Of a DNA stretch of 64,000 bases, positions 41,505 to 50,450 are shown piece by piece. Location: NCBI RefSeq assembly GCF_022376295.1, contig NZ_CP060140.1, positions 2,298,356 through 2,362,355 on the forward strand, in the 5' to 3' direction. Below the pieces are notes generated by a model. That model saw only the letters and a list, made by a program, of their open reading frames with translations, ran no database searches and was not told the DNA's origin. The position numbers and the translations under genes are program-made. Source of the DNA: Nodularia sphaerocarpa UHCC 0038. GTDB taxonomy: Bacteria > Cyanobacteriota > Cyanobacteriia > Cyanobacteriales > Nostocaceae. Positions within the stretch are counted from its first letter, which is position 1. Each line of letters opens with the position of its first letter.

Positions 41505-43373
41505 TTAAGATTGTAAAGGTGGTAAGCCTAATTCCATCCATAATTGGTTCATATATGTATTTAGTTTTCTCAACACATAGTCAGCCATGAAACCAGGGGT
41601 ATTGTTATTTGTATAACAAAACTCTAAACAAATAAATTTATCATTCTGAACATTAACTAATATATCTGGCCTAATTGTTGGTAAAAATGGATGTGCCTTT
41701 TCACAAGTCAACTCTAAATTCGATTCTTCTTTAATAAACATCTCAACAAGAGCAGAATATAAAGCTTTATTAAAACGTTGGTCACTTATTATTTTTTTAT
41801 ATATGTTTTCGTTCAATTTATCAAATGGTTCTGTTGCTGTTTGTAAGGCTTGTTTCACAGGTCCACTTTTCCGTTTTCCCACAGTCATTGAACGACGTGA
41901 TAGCTGAAGAAACAAAGGAGTTACAGCTAGTCTACCTTTAGCGTGTTGTTTAGTGAGCCAAGATTCAGGGACTTTATAATCATTTATAAATTCTTCTCTT
42001 GATATATTTAACTCTGCTTCTTTAGAATAAGCCGCTATACAACCTACCAAAGCATTTGTTGGTAAATACATAATTTTAGTTGTCAATATACCATTCAATG
42101 CAAGATTAAGACGATCAGGAGAAGACCAATCAGCTTTTCTTTGAGTATGTCCACTAATATATGTATAAAGTGGTTTAAACTCAGCATTCCACATTTCGTC
42201 TATCAAATCGTAAGACTGTTTGGCAAATTGAGCAACAGTATTTTCTGCTGCTGGATAACAAAATATAAACCAAACTTCCGTAGGTCGAGGAACACTCCTA
42301 CCTATTTTACTAATATAATCTGTTTTGTGTTCCCAAAGACTTCTAACTTCATTCAAATAATCTCTGATTAAATGTTTTTCTTTGGGTTTTTGTTCATATT
42401 TGATTTTTAATTCTTCAAAATCATTATCATTCAATTGAAAATCATAACAACTTTTTCCATTGTTAAAAATAAGAATAGTTTTTTTAGCAATATTAGGATA
42501 TTCTTTGATTGGCAGCCCTGTAAAATCTATAAATGGAATTCTTCTATGAAACATAGTACTAGAAAAGCTTTTGGCAAAACCTTGCATAGTTTCTAAATCA
42601 TTCTTTTCTGTAACAGGCCAAATAATAATAATTGGGTATTGACGTAGCAATCCATTTAAATCTCTAAAAAAACCTTTTACTTGATTACCATCTTCATCAT
42701 CTAAACTTTCCAAATAATCAATAACAATGCACAATTTATTTTTATCGTTAGAATTATTTTCTTTAAAAAATTTACTCGCTATACTATCTATACGTTTAAA
42801 CAATTTTTTTAACTTAGAAATAGATTCATTGTCATCAATCATTAATTTTCGTGCATCTATAGATTCTATTTTCTGAATTGGGATATGTTTTCTAAATTCT
42901 AGTGAACTTATAAAAGTTGATTTACCTACACCAGAAGTTCCATACAAAAATAAAAGATATCCAGATAAATCTATATCACTGACTACTTGTATAATTTTTT
43001 CCTCAAACTCTATGACAGGAACAATTAGCTCTGCCATTCTAGCCATATTTTTACCAATTAATTTAACTATATCTTCAAATTTTATAGGTATAACTAATTT
43101 TTTATCAATATTTTCAACATCTTCACTTCTACTTATTCCGCTTTGTGAAGTTTGATTTTCTATGTAATCCTTATTTTTTATTGTTTTAGGTTCCCGTAAA
43201 ATATTTTTTTGATCATAATCTGGATTTTGCGTATTCTTTGATAATGTTTTGCCATTAAGATTTGCAATATCATCTAATTTTTTAATTCTATTTGATATAT
43301 TTATAGAACCATCATCACAATAATCAAAAAGTTCTAGTTGATCTGAGTTTTGAGCTTTTTTCCTATTCACCAT
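41505..43373 (-). CDS. A/T-rich orphan P-loop ATPase with PD-(D/E)XK-like C-terminus
   Basis: This 622-residue protein is not recognised as a named family. Visible parts are a hydrophilic N-terminus (1-~95), Walker A GTSGVGKS (145-152), Walker B LCIVIDYLESLDDED (D219, E222), and IIIIWPVTEK (~253-262), a strand with a polar end as in AAA/STAND ATPases. A long helical middle contains VGKRKSGPVKQAL. The C-terminus reads RPDILVNVQNDKFICLEFCY (568-587), then MADYVLRKLNTYM. D570 and E584 fit a PD-(D/E)XK nuclease, but the usual Lys is C586, so K603 or none would serve. The gene is strongly A/T-rich, lacks HIP1 sites and stands alone. A defence or mobile-element role is inference. Confidence 0.6.
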   Translation of the reverse strand: MVNRKKAQNSDQLELFDYCDDGSINISNRIKKLDDIANLNGKTLSKNTQNPDYDQKNILREPKTIKNKDYIENQTSQSGISRSEDVENIDKKLVIPIKFEDIVKLIGKNMARMAELIVPVIEFEEKIIQVVSDIDLSGYLLFLYGTSGVGKSTFISSLEFRKHIPIQKIESIDARKLMIDDNESISKLKKLFKRIDSIASKFFKENNSNDKNKLCIVIDYLESLDDEDGNQVKGFFRDLNGLLRQYPIIIIWPVTEKNDLETMQGFAKSFSSTMFHRRIPFIDFTGLPIKEYPNIAKKTILIFNNGKSCYDFQLNDNDFEELKIKYEQKPKEKHLIRDYLNEVRSLWEHKTDYISKIGRSVPRPTEVWFIFCYPAAENTVAQFAKQSYDLIDEMWNAEFKPLYTYISGHTQRKADWSSPDRLNLALNGILTTKIMYLPTNALVGCIAAYSKEAELNISREEFINDYKVPESWLTKQHAKGRLAVTPLFLQLSRRSMTVGKRKSGPVKQALQTATEPFDKLNENIYKKIISDQRFNKALYSALVEMFIKEESNLELTCEKAHPFLPTIRPDILVNVQNDKFICLEFCYTNNNTPGFMADYVLRKLNTYMNQLWMELGLPPLQS

Positions 43374-43481
43374 ATTTTTATTTACCTAAAATCAATGTCA
43401 TTAAAATTTTTTTTATACTAACTATACTTTATTAAGAGTAGTGAGTAGTTATTTTTTTTACAGCAGTAGGATTACTGATAT

Positions 43482-43625
43482 TCAGCAATTATCATAAGCT
43501 TTAGCCAGATCAGCATCAATGCTTTCATTATCCGTACTTATCGCATAACCCATACTAATTACACCAGCGAAGCCAAGCAAACGCTGACGTGCTTCCTCAG
43601 CATCGGATTTAGTATTTTCTGTCAA
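43482..43625 (-). pseudogene. Antitoxin-like small ORF, probably 5'-truncated
   Basis: From a TTG at 43625 the frame encodes 47 residues: LTENTKSDAEEARQRLLGFA, then GVISMGYAISTDNESIDADLAKAYDNC, and TGA at 43482. The frame is open a few codons further upstream (DDNCYGSYD) but has no ATG. The pattern FAG...STDNESIDADLAKAYDN resembles the C-terminal toxin-binding tail of VapB/Phd-type antitoxins. No toxin ORF is adjacent. Probably a remnant; the DNA-binding part is missing. Nothing else was recognised in 43374-43789. Confidence 0.45.
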
Positions 43626-43789
43626 GTCGTAACTTCCATAACAATTGTCATCTAAACATCACCGTCTTTGTAGTCAAGTTCAAATCAGCAAAATATTCTG
43701 GTAAAAAAAATTATTAGTCAGCTAACGAACCAAGGATAATGGAGCATAATTAACCTTTATAGCTGTTAACACAACGCCACAAATTAAAT

Positions 43790-44794
43790 ATGAATACACA
43801 ACCAACAAACCAACCTATCCGCGTCGGAGTCCTGGGTTTCGGTGGACTGGGACAAGCAGCCGCTAAACTCCTCTCCAGCAAACGGGAAATGATTTTAGTC
43901 GCAGCCGCAGACCAAAAAGGCTATGCTTACTCTACAGAAGGTTTAAATACTCAAGAATGCATTAAAACCTACCAAAGTCAAGGTTCCGTCGGTTATTTAG
44001 AACCAGTTGGCAGATTAAGCAATAACAGCATTCAAGATTTAATCGCTACCACTCAGCCTGTAGATGGGTATTTCCTCGCCTTACCCAACCTCCCCAATGA
44101 TTTTATCCCCTCCGTCGCCCAACAATTCATTAAATCCGGTTGGCGGGGTGTGCTAGTAGATGCGATTAAGCGCACCAGTGCAGTGGAACAACTTTTGTCG
44201 ATGAAAGACGAACTACAAGCCGCCGGAATTACCTATATGTCTGGATGTGGTGCGACACCTGGACTATTAACAGCCGCCGCCGCTTTAGCCGCCCAAAGCT
44301 ACGCGGAAATTCACAAGGTAGAAATTACCTTTGGTGTCGGTATTGCCAATTGGGAAGCTTACCGCGCCACTGTTCGCGAAGACATTGGACATATACCCGG
44401 TTATAGTGTAGAAACTGCTAGGGCGATGACTGATGCAGAAGTAGAAGCCCTTCTAGATAAAACCAATGGCGTGCTGACTTTAGAAAATATGGAACACGCT
44501 GATGATGTGATGTTAGAATTTGCGGGAATTTGTTCACGCGATCGCGTTACAGTTGGTGGAGTAGTCGATACCCGCAATTCCAAAAAACCCCTCAGCACCA
44601 ACGTTAAAGTTACAGGACGCACCTTTGAAGGTAAAATTTCCACCCATACCTTTACATTAGGAGATGAAACCAGCATGGCAGCCAATGTTTGTGGTCCCGC
44701 CTTTGGCTATCTCAAAGCTGGTAGACAATTACACCAGCGCGGTATTTATGGCATCTTCACCGCAGCTGAAATTATGCCCCAATTTGTGAAATAA
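43790..44794 (+). CDS. Saccharopine dehydrogenase-like oxidoreductase
   Basis: This 334-residue protein has an N-terminal Rossmann fold (RVGVLGFGGLGQAAAKLLSS, nucleotide-binding glycines at 16-21). The catalytic-type region contains DAIKRTSAVEQLLSMKDELQ, then MSGCGATPGLLTAAAALAAQ. The C-terminal domain has TLGDETSMAANVCGPAFGYL. It resembles the saccharopine dehydrogenase-like proteins found in cyanobacteria, shorter than true lysine-pathway enzymes. Substrate unknown. It is convergent with the next gene, four bases apart. Confidence 0.75.
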   Translation: MNTQPTNQPIRVGVLGFGGLGQAAAKLLSSKREMILVAAADQKGYAYSTEGLNTQECIKTYQSQGSVGYLEPVGRLSNNSIQDLIATTQPVDGYFLALPNLPNDFIPSVAQQFIKSGWRGVLVDAIKRTSAVEQLLSMKDELQAAGITYMSGCGATPGLLTAAAALAAQSYAEIHKVEITFGVGIANWEAYRATVREDIGHIPGYSVETARAMTDAEVEALLDKTNGVLTLENMEHADDVMLEFAGICSRDRVTVGGVVDTRNSKKPLSTNVKVTGRTFEGKISTHTFTLGDETSMAANVCGPAFGYLKAGRQLHQRGIYGIFTAAEIMPQFVK

Positions 44795-44820
44795 AAAACT
44801 AGGGGCTAGCCTCTAGCCCC
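44793..44820 (-). terminator. Intrinsic terminator overlapping the 3' end of the minus-strand gene
   Basis: On the minus strand GGGGCTAG-AGG-CTAGCCCC is followed by TAG and TTTTTT. The perfect 8-bp stem encodes the last residues (GLEASP) and the T-run begins right at the stop. This is a compact intrinsic terminator built into the coding end, and it also bounds the convergent plus-strand gene. Confidence 0.8.
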
Positions 44821-45350
44821 GCCTGAATCTCATCTTCTAGGAAAAAAGAGGGTGTTTGCATAATAAAGGGCAGTTCTGCCCCTACAAGACCCCTCTGAAT
44901 GCGTTCTGAGGTTTCACTAAAAACCACAAAAAGCGGATATATAGTATTTGCTCCGTCACTCAAAATATGACTGTGACGCGAAGGCATTAGCCACTCATAG
45001 TCTTTATCCAGCAACACTTGAGTTTTTCGCCAACGCCCCAATAAATCAGAAAAGTCTTCCTGGGGACGATGAATAAACAGTAAAATTTCCACTCCAGTTT
45101 TAATTTTCCACTCTGGGTCACACATAATAATGGCGATGTCACAGGGTAAGCAAGTGATTTGTGCATCAGTGGTTGCACTGTTACGGAAACGCACAATCGG
45201 CAGAGGGATAGTAATAATGCTGTCGTCTGGACGACGCAGACTGGGAATCATTTCTAAGTATGGACGGTGCTGCTTGAGTAAGGCGATCGCCGCTAAATTA
45301 TTGCTATACTCTGCCAAGCTGGCTTCATAGTAGGATTTTTTGACAGGCAT
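44799..45350 (-). CDS. Conserved hypothetical protein
   Basis: The likely start is MPVKKSYYEASLAEYSNNLA at 45350; an ATG at 45419 would add 23 A/T-rich codons. The ~183-residue protein is soluble and contains SLRRPDDSIITIPLPIVRFR, CDIAIIMCDPEWKIKTGVEI and ILLFIHRPQEDFSDLLGRWR. No known family was recognised. It looks like a compact alpha/beta protein. It ends in the terminator described above. Confidence 0.6.
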   Translation of the reverse strand: MPVKKSYYEASLAEYSNNLAAIALLKQHRPYLEMIPSLRRPDDSIITIPLPIVRFRNSATTDAQITCLPCDIAIIMCDPEWKIKTGVEILLFIHRPQEDFSDLLGRWRKTQVLLDKDYEWLMPSRHSHILSDGANTIYPLFVVFSETSERIQRGLVGAELPFIMQTPSFFLEDEIQAGLEASP

Positions 45351-45483
45351 AATTGATTTATTAATTAATAATTTGTAATGAAGACAATTATTCAATTTGG
45401 TATTTTCAGCAATATCCAAAATTATGTAGAGTTAGGAATAAAAAGATTTAACTCCTAACTCATCAATCATCAAATCTAATCAC

Positions 45484-46704
45484 TTACCCCATCGTTTCAA
45501 AAACTTTAAACATTGGCAAATACATCGCCAGCAAAATTGTCCCCACCATACCCCCCAAAACCACAATCATCAGTGGTTCTAAAATACTGGTAAGTGCTTT
45601 AACTGCCTGTTCCACTTCATCTTCATAGAAATCTGCCACTTTCATCAACATCGAATCTAATTCACCAGTTTCTTCACCAATGCTAATCATCTGAATTGCC
45701 ATAATCGGAAACACTTGATCTTTTTGTAAAGCCAGGCTGATCATTCCTCCTTGTTGAATCTCTACACGGGCTGCATCGATAGCGTTAGCAATTACTTGGT
45801 TTCCTGATGTATCCCGGACAATTTCCAAGCAAGTCAGAATTGGCACACCTGAACGAGTCAGAGCGCCGAAAGTCCGACTAAAGCGCGCAACTGATGATTT
45901 TTGGATCAAGTCACCAAACAAAGGCACTTTCAGAGAAAGGCGGTCAATAGTTATGCGTCCAATAGGTGTTTTGTAGTATTGCTGATAAACAATACGCAAT
46001 ACGATGAAAGAAGCAATAATAACTAAAGACCACCGACTTCTCAAGATTTCACTACACCACATCAGAAATTGGGTAAGGGCTGGTAATTCCACCCCTATAT
46101 CTTTAAAAATATTCGCGAAAATGGGAATCAGAAAGACAGTCATAGCAACAAAGATAGTGGTTGCTAAAACACCCACAACCACTGGATAAGACAACGCTGA
46201 TTTAATTTGGTTTTGTAATCGAGCAACATCCTCTAACAACTTAGCTAAACGATTCAGCACATCATCCAAAACACCGCCAATTTCACCAGCTTTAACCATG
46301 CTGACATACAAACCATCAAAGCAGGCAGGATGTTTCTGCATCGACTCTGAAAGGTTCATCCCAGTTTGCACATCATTACCTATTTCAATCAGTGCTTGCT
46401 TTAATCTAGGATTGCTACACTGTTCGGACAGCACCCCTAAACTTCTGACAATCGCGACACCTGCATTCATCAAAACAGCAAATTGACGCGAAAAGACCGC
46501 TTTATCTTTAACGGTCACTTTCACCATTGACATCTGAAATTTCTGTAAATCAAAGCTGGGAAGACTCTGAGACTGCTTTAAGTCTTGGACAACAAAACCT
46601 TGCTGTCTAAGATTAGTACGGGCTTCCGATAAGGATTCGGCAACAATTTTTTCCTTTCGGGATTTTCCTTGAGAATCCCGAATGCGGGCAACATAACTTG
46701 GCAT
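45484..46704 (-). CDS. pilC: Type IV pilus inner-membrane platform protein PilC
   Basis: This 406-residue protein has the duplicated GspF/PilC domain: FSRQFAVLMNAGVAIVRSLG in the first half and FSRTFGALTRSGVPILTCLE in the second. Three membrane segments are visible (SYPVVVGVLATTIFVAMTVF, a weaker SLVIIASFIVLRI, and LEPLMIVVLGGMVGTILLAM). It is the platform on which PilB and PilT drive pilus assembly and retraction. It is last of the leftward pilB-pilT-pilC run. Confidence 0.95.
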   Translation of the reverse strand: MPSYVARIRDSQGKSRKEKIVAESLSEARTNLRQQGFVVQDLKQSQSLPSFDLQKFQMSMVKVTVKDKAVFSRQFAVLMNAGVAIVRSLGVLSEQCSNPRLKQALIEIGNDVQTGMNLSESMQKHPACFDGLYVSMVKAGEIGGVLDDVLNRLAKLLEDVARLQNQIKSALSYPVVVGVLATTIFVAMTVFLIPIFANIFKDIGVELPALTQFLMWCSEILRSRWSLVIIASFIVLRIVYQQYYKTPIGRITIDRLSLKVPLFGDLIQKSSVARFSRTFGALTRSGVPILTCLEIVRDTSGNQVIANAIDAARVEIQQGGMISLALQKDQVFPIMAIQMISIGEETGELDSMLMKVADFYEDEVEQAVKALTSILEPLMIVVLGGMVGTILLAMYLPMFKVFETMG

Positions 46705-46746
46705 GGGTTAAGTAATTGACAATTAGATCATTGAAAACGTACAAAT

Positions 46747-47871
46747 TTAACGCGCTCTCGTAGCGCCAGCCCCAGGTCTTGTACCTGCTGGTGGTGCAGA
46801 AGTCCCGATGAGACGTTGAACTTCATCTGGCTTGGAAGTTTTAGACATTGCAGCTTCAAAAGAAATAGTTCCAGCTTTGTACAAATCAGCTAAAACCTTT
46901 TCCAAAGTTTGCATCCCCAATTTACCGCCAGTCTGGATAGTCGAGTAAATTTGCGATGTTTTCCCTTCTCGAATCAAGTTAGAAATAGCAGGAGTAACAA
47001 CGAGAATTTCTTGAGCCATTACCCGTCCAAATTCACCAGGTTTAGGGTTTTTCTTGCTGACCAAGGTTTGGCTAAATATGGCTACTAAAGAGTTAGATAA
47101 CTGCACCCGCACTTGAGTTTGTTTCTCATGGGGAAACACGTCAATAATCCGGTCAACAGTCTGTGCAGCCGAACTGGTGTGTAAAGTTCCAAATACCAAG
47201 TGTCCTGTTTCCGCCGCCGAAATAGCCAAAGAAATTGTTTCTAAATCACGCATTTCCCCCACCAGAATAATATCTGGATCTTCCCGTAAAGCAGCCCTCA
47301 AAGCATTAGAAAAACTCTTGGTATCTTCATTGAGTTGTCTTTGGTGGACTAGGCTTTTAATGGGTTCATAAATAAATTCAATCGGATCTTCCACCGTGAG
47401 AATATGCTCTGCTTTGGTGCGGTTAATTAAGTCAATCATTGCCGCTAGGGTGGTTGTCTTACCGGAACCTGTGGGGCCTGTCACCAGAATTAATCCTCTG
47501 GGCTTATCGGACATTTCCCGCACTATATCTGGCAGACCTAATTTTTCAAAGTTAGGAATTTTGGAACTGAGCGCCCGTAAACAAGCAGCATAAGCACCGC
47601 GTTCTTTATAGACATTCACCCGAAAACGAGCTAAACCCTTCACGCCATAGGAACAATCCAACTCCCAAGTTTGTTCTAAGGTTTTACGCTGGGTATTATT
47701 GAGCATACTAAAAATCAGCCTTTGGCACTGATCTGCACTCAATACTTGGTCACCGATAGGGGTCAATTTGCCACTGATGCGAAAGTAGGGGGGCAAACCT
47801 GCGGATAAATGCATATCCGAGCCACCCATTTCAATCAACTTTTCCATCAAGTCTTCAATCATCATTTCCAT
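46747..47871 (-). CDS. pilT: Pilus retraction ATPase PilT
   Basis: This 374-residue hexameric ATPase powers pilus retraction and twitching. Walker A is GPTGSGKT (132-139), the Asp box is LREDPDIILVGEMRD, and the His box is TGHLVFGTLHTSSA. The N-terminal PAS-like domain contains GGSDMHLSAGLPPYFRISG. Its C-terminus ends in a Gly/Ala/Arg/Pro tail. It lies between pilB and pilC. Confidence 0.95.
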   Translation of the reverse strand: MEMMIEDLMEKLIEMGGSDMHLSAGLPPYFRISGKLTPIGDQVLSADQCQRLIFSMLNNTQRKTLEQTWELDCSYGVKGLARFRVNVYKERGAYAACLRALSSKIPNFEKLGLPDIVREMSDKPRGLILVTGPTGSGKTTTLAAMIDLINRTKAEHILTVEDPIEFIYEPIKSLVHQRQLNEDTKSFSNALRAALREDPDIILVGEMRDLETISLAISAAETGHLVFGTLHTSSAAQTVDRIIDVFPHEKQTQVRVQLSNSLVAIFSQTLVSKKNPKPGEFGRVMAQEILVVTPAISNLIREGKTSQIYSTIQTGGKLGMQTLEKVLADLYKAGTISFEAAMSKTSKPDEVQRLIGTSAPPAGTRPGAGATRAR

Positions 47872-47885
47872 AGTTCTTTGACCTC

Positions 47886-47934
47886 AATTTTTAATCCAAA
47901 ATCCAAAATCCAAAATCCAAAATCCAAAATTGTA
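47886..47934. repeat. Heptanucleotide tandem repeat (AATCCAA)n between pilB and pilT
   Basis: About five copies of AATCCAA fill the pilB-pilT spacer. It is a different heptad from those elsewhere in the window. Confidence 0.9.
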
Positions 47935-47937
47935 TGA

Positions 47938-49953
47938 CTAATCTTGAAAACGAGGTGTCATACAGTAGGGACAATCTAGCCATTCTGGTTGTAATGTTGC
48001 ATTACAACTCACACAAGTCAGACCACTCTTGCGTTTGGCTTTTAACTCGGCTTCCAAGCCGGTATCAGTAAAGGTGACTCGTTCTACTTCTTCGAGAGTC
48101 GTAGCACCCTGACGCACTAAGTCCAGACTGTAAGCCAGCAAGGTTTTCATGCCTTCTTCTACTGCTACTTCCTTAATGCGTTCTGTTGGTGCTTCTTGGT
48201 TAATCAGAGTTTGCAGGTTTTCCGTGATTCGCATCACTTCATAAACACCACAACGTCCTTTGTAGCCAGAGCCATTACACTTGGGACAAACTTCCTGATT
48301 TTTGGCTTTTGCTGCCGTAATTTCTTCTAATGTTAAAGTGTTAGCTTTGTAAAAAGTTACACCTGTATTTTGGGAAGCTGAGAGGCCATAGCGAGCTAGT
48401 TCCTCAGTTGTGGGAGTATAGGCAATACGACATTCAGAACAGACACGCCGCACCAAACGTTGAGCCAACACACCAATCAGGGAACTAGAAACCATAAAAG
48501 GCTCAATACCCATTTCTCCCAGACGAGCGATCGCACCTGGGGCATCATTGGTATGTAAAGTAGTTAATACTAAGTGGCCAGTTAAAGCAGCCTCAATGGC
48601 GGTTTTGGCAGTTTCTTTGTCCCGTGTTTCACCCACTAGCAGCACATCCGGGTCTTGCCGCAAAAACGCCCGCAAAGCCGTAGAAAAATCTAACCCTTTT
48701 TCCCGAATGACTTGTACTTGAGTAATCCCTGGCAAGCTGTACTCAATGGGGTCTTCTACTGTACTAATATTAATCCCCGGCGAGTTTTTTTCTGCTAATG
48801 CCGAATATAGCGATGTAGTTTTACCAGAACCCGTTGGCCCAGTCACCAAAATCAACCCAAAAGGACGGCTGACCATATCCTGAACCATGTGCAGAGTTTC
48901 AGGATCAGTAATCAACTTATCTAATCCCAACTGCGTGGAAGAGTTATCCAAAATCCGCAGTACTACTTTTTCCCCATAGCGACTAGGCAAAGTATTCACC
49001 CGGAAGTCCACCTTACGTCCCTCGAACAGTCGCCGGATGCGTCCATCTTGGGGTAAGCGTCGCTCTGCAATGTCTAGATTAGAGATGATTTTAAATCGAG
49101 CTGTCACCGCCATCACGATTTTTTTGGGTAGGGGGTCGAAAGCTTCACTTAATACCCCATCCTTACGAAACCGAATCCTTAAATTTTCCTCCTGTGGTTC
49201 GATGTGAATATCAGAAACACCCTCATGTAAGGCTTTGGCCAGAATTCTGTTGACAAGGTTAATCACTGGGGCATCTTCCGCACCCTTCATGACTGCCCCT
49301 AAATCAGCCTCCATCTCTTCGGGGGTATCGTCTATGTCGATATTACTCAGATTTTCTAAATCTTGATGAATATCTGTCAACTTTTCTTTGTCCAGCTGCT
49401 TTTGGCGCAGAGCTAAGTCATCCAAATATTGGTTAATTAGCTGTTGGTAATCGTCTTGGGCAATTACCATGCGTTGTAATGCCAAACCTTGGGGGCGTAG
49501 GATGCGGTTGAGATCATCGGAAGCTTCGAGATTATCCGGATCGACCATTGCCACCAAGACACTGGGTGGGTTGTGGTTTTCATTTTTGGATAATGGTACC
49601 AAGTGATGGCGACGACAAATTTCAGCCGGGATCAGGCTTTCAATCAGGTTGCCCACTTTGGGGTTGGCAATGTCGTTAACTTCTGGATCTAGGAACTCAA
49701 CACCGTAGAGTATTTTCAGTTCAAAGAGCTGTTGTTTTTTATATTGTCTGAGAAACTCAGGGGATAGTTGTTTTCCGGTAATAGACTCCAAGACTTCAGT
49801 CAGGGGTTTGCCAGACTTGCGGCTTTCAATCAGCGCCAGCCTCATCTGTTCGCTATTGACATAGCCAGACTGTACTAGCTTGTTGCCGAAGGGCGAAAAC
49901 TCTGTTTTTGTAGTTAGAGCGGTACTGCGCCGTTGTGGTGACGAATAAGTCAT
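47938..49953 (-). CDS. pilB: Pilus assembly ATPase PilB
   Basis: This 671-residue ATPase drives pilus extension. An N-terminal MshEN/T2SSE_N domain is followed by the GspE core: Walker A GPTGSGKTTSLYSA (~372-379), LRQDPDVLLVGETRD, and TGHLVLTTLHTNDAP. A zinc-binding set C-x2-C...C-x2-C (VCSECRI and VCPKCNGSG) follows. The C-terminus has an additional C-x2-C pair set, CVSCNAT...CPYC, a rubredoxin-like knuckle. It is first of the pilB-pilT-pilC block. Confidence 0.95.
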   Translation of the reverse strand: MTYSSPQRRSTALTTKTEFSPFGNKLVQSGYVNSEQMRLALIESRKSGKPLTEVLESITGKQLSPEFLRQYKKQQLFELKILYGVEFLDPEVNDIANPKVGNLIESLIPAEICRRHHLVPLSKNENHNPPSVLVAMVDPDNLEASDDLNRILRPQGLALQRMVIAQDDYQQLINQYLDDLALRQKQLDKEKLTDIHQDLENLSNIDIDDTPEEMEADLGAVMKGAEDAPVINLVNRILAKALHEGVSDIHIEPQEENLRIRFRKDGVLSEAFDPLPKKIVMAVTARFKIISNLDIAERRLPQDGRIRRLFEGRKVDFRVNTLPSRYGEKVVLRILDNSSTQLGLDKLITDPETLHMVQDMVSRPFGLILVTGPTGSGKTTSLYSALAEKNSPGINISTVEDPIEYSLPGITQVQVIREKGLDFSTALRAFLRQDPDVLLVGETRDKETAKTAIEAALTGHLVLTTLHTNDAPGAIARLGEMGIEPFMVSSSLIGVLAQRLVRRVCSECRIAYTPTTEELARYGLSASQNTGVTFYKANTLTLEEITAAKAKNQEVCPKCNGSGYKGRCGVYEVMRITENLQTLINQEAPTERIKEVAVEEGMKTLLAYSLDLVRQGATTLEEVERVTFTDTGLEAELKAKRKSGLTCVSCNATLQPEWLDCPYCMTPRFQD

Positions 49954-50450
49954 AGGTGAGCAATGAGTAGGGAAAACCTCTAGTTACATTATTCCCAGGC
50001 TGAGGCAGATAATTTTCATTTGCACTGAGTAAATTTAGTTTAAAGTTTTTGCTGGTGCTTTTTTTGTCTGTCAGGTTTCCAATCCGGGGATTTGCAACAC
50101 AGAACTAAGTAATGTAAAAATATTTAATTTGGCTCGTAGTCAACAGCTATGACCATTGATGATCATGTCCACCGTTCCGGTCGTAACTTGTTACAAAACT
50201 GACTTATGACTAATGAGGAGGGGTAAAGAATATCAAGCACCATTCTTTCAAAACGCTTACTTTTGGTGTTAACCTACTCGTTCGGGATACCGTCCCCAGG
50301 GTTAAGAAACTGTCTACGCTAAGGTGTTCACCATTTGTCACAATAAAAGGACGGTGGCATCACTTTTAGGAAAATGTCGGCAAAAAAATTAGCCTCAGTT
50401 GTAAGCTGTGGTGACGTACCGCCATAAAAAGAATCTGGGACGAGTGGACA
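49954..50450. other. Divergent spacer between pilB and grpE
   Basis: This 497-base spacer should contain both promoters. No CIRCE element (TTAGCACTC-N9-GAGTGCTAA) was found near grpE, and no ORF, RNA or repeat was recognised. Confidence 0.45.

Noticed and set aside
50200..50450. CIRCE/HrcA operator before grpE
   Set aside because: No TTAGCACTC-N9-GAGTGCTAA inverted repeat is present.
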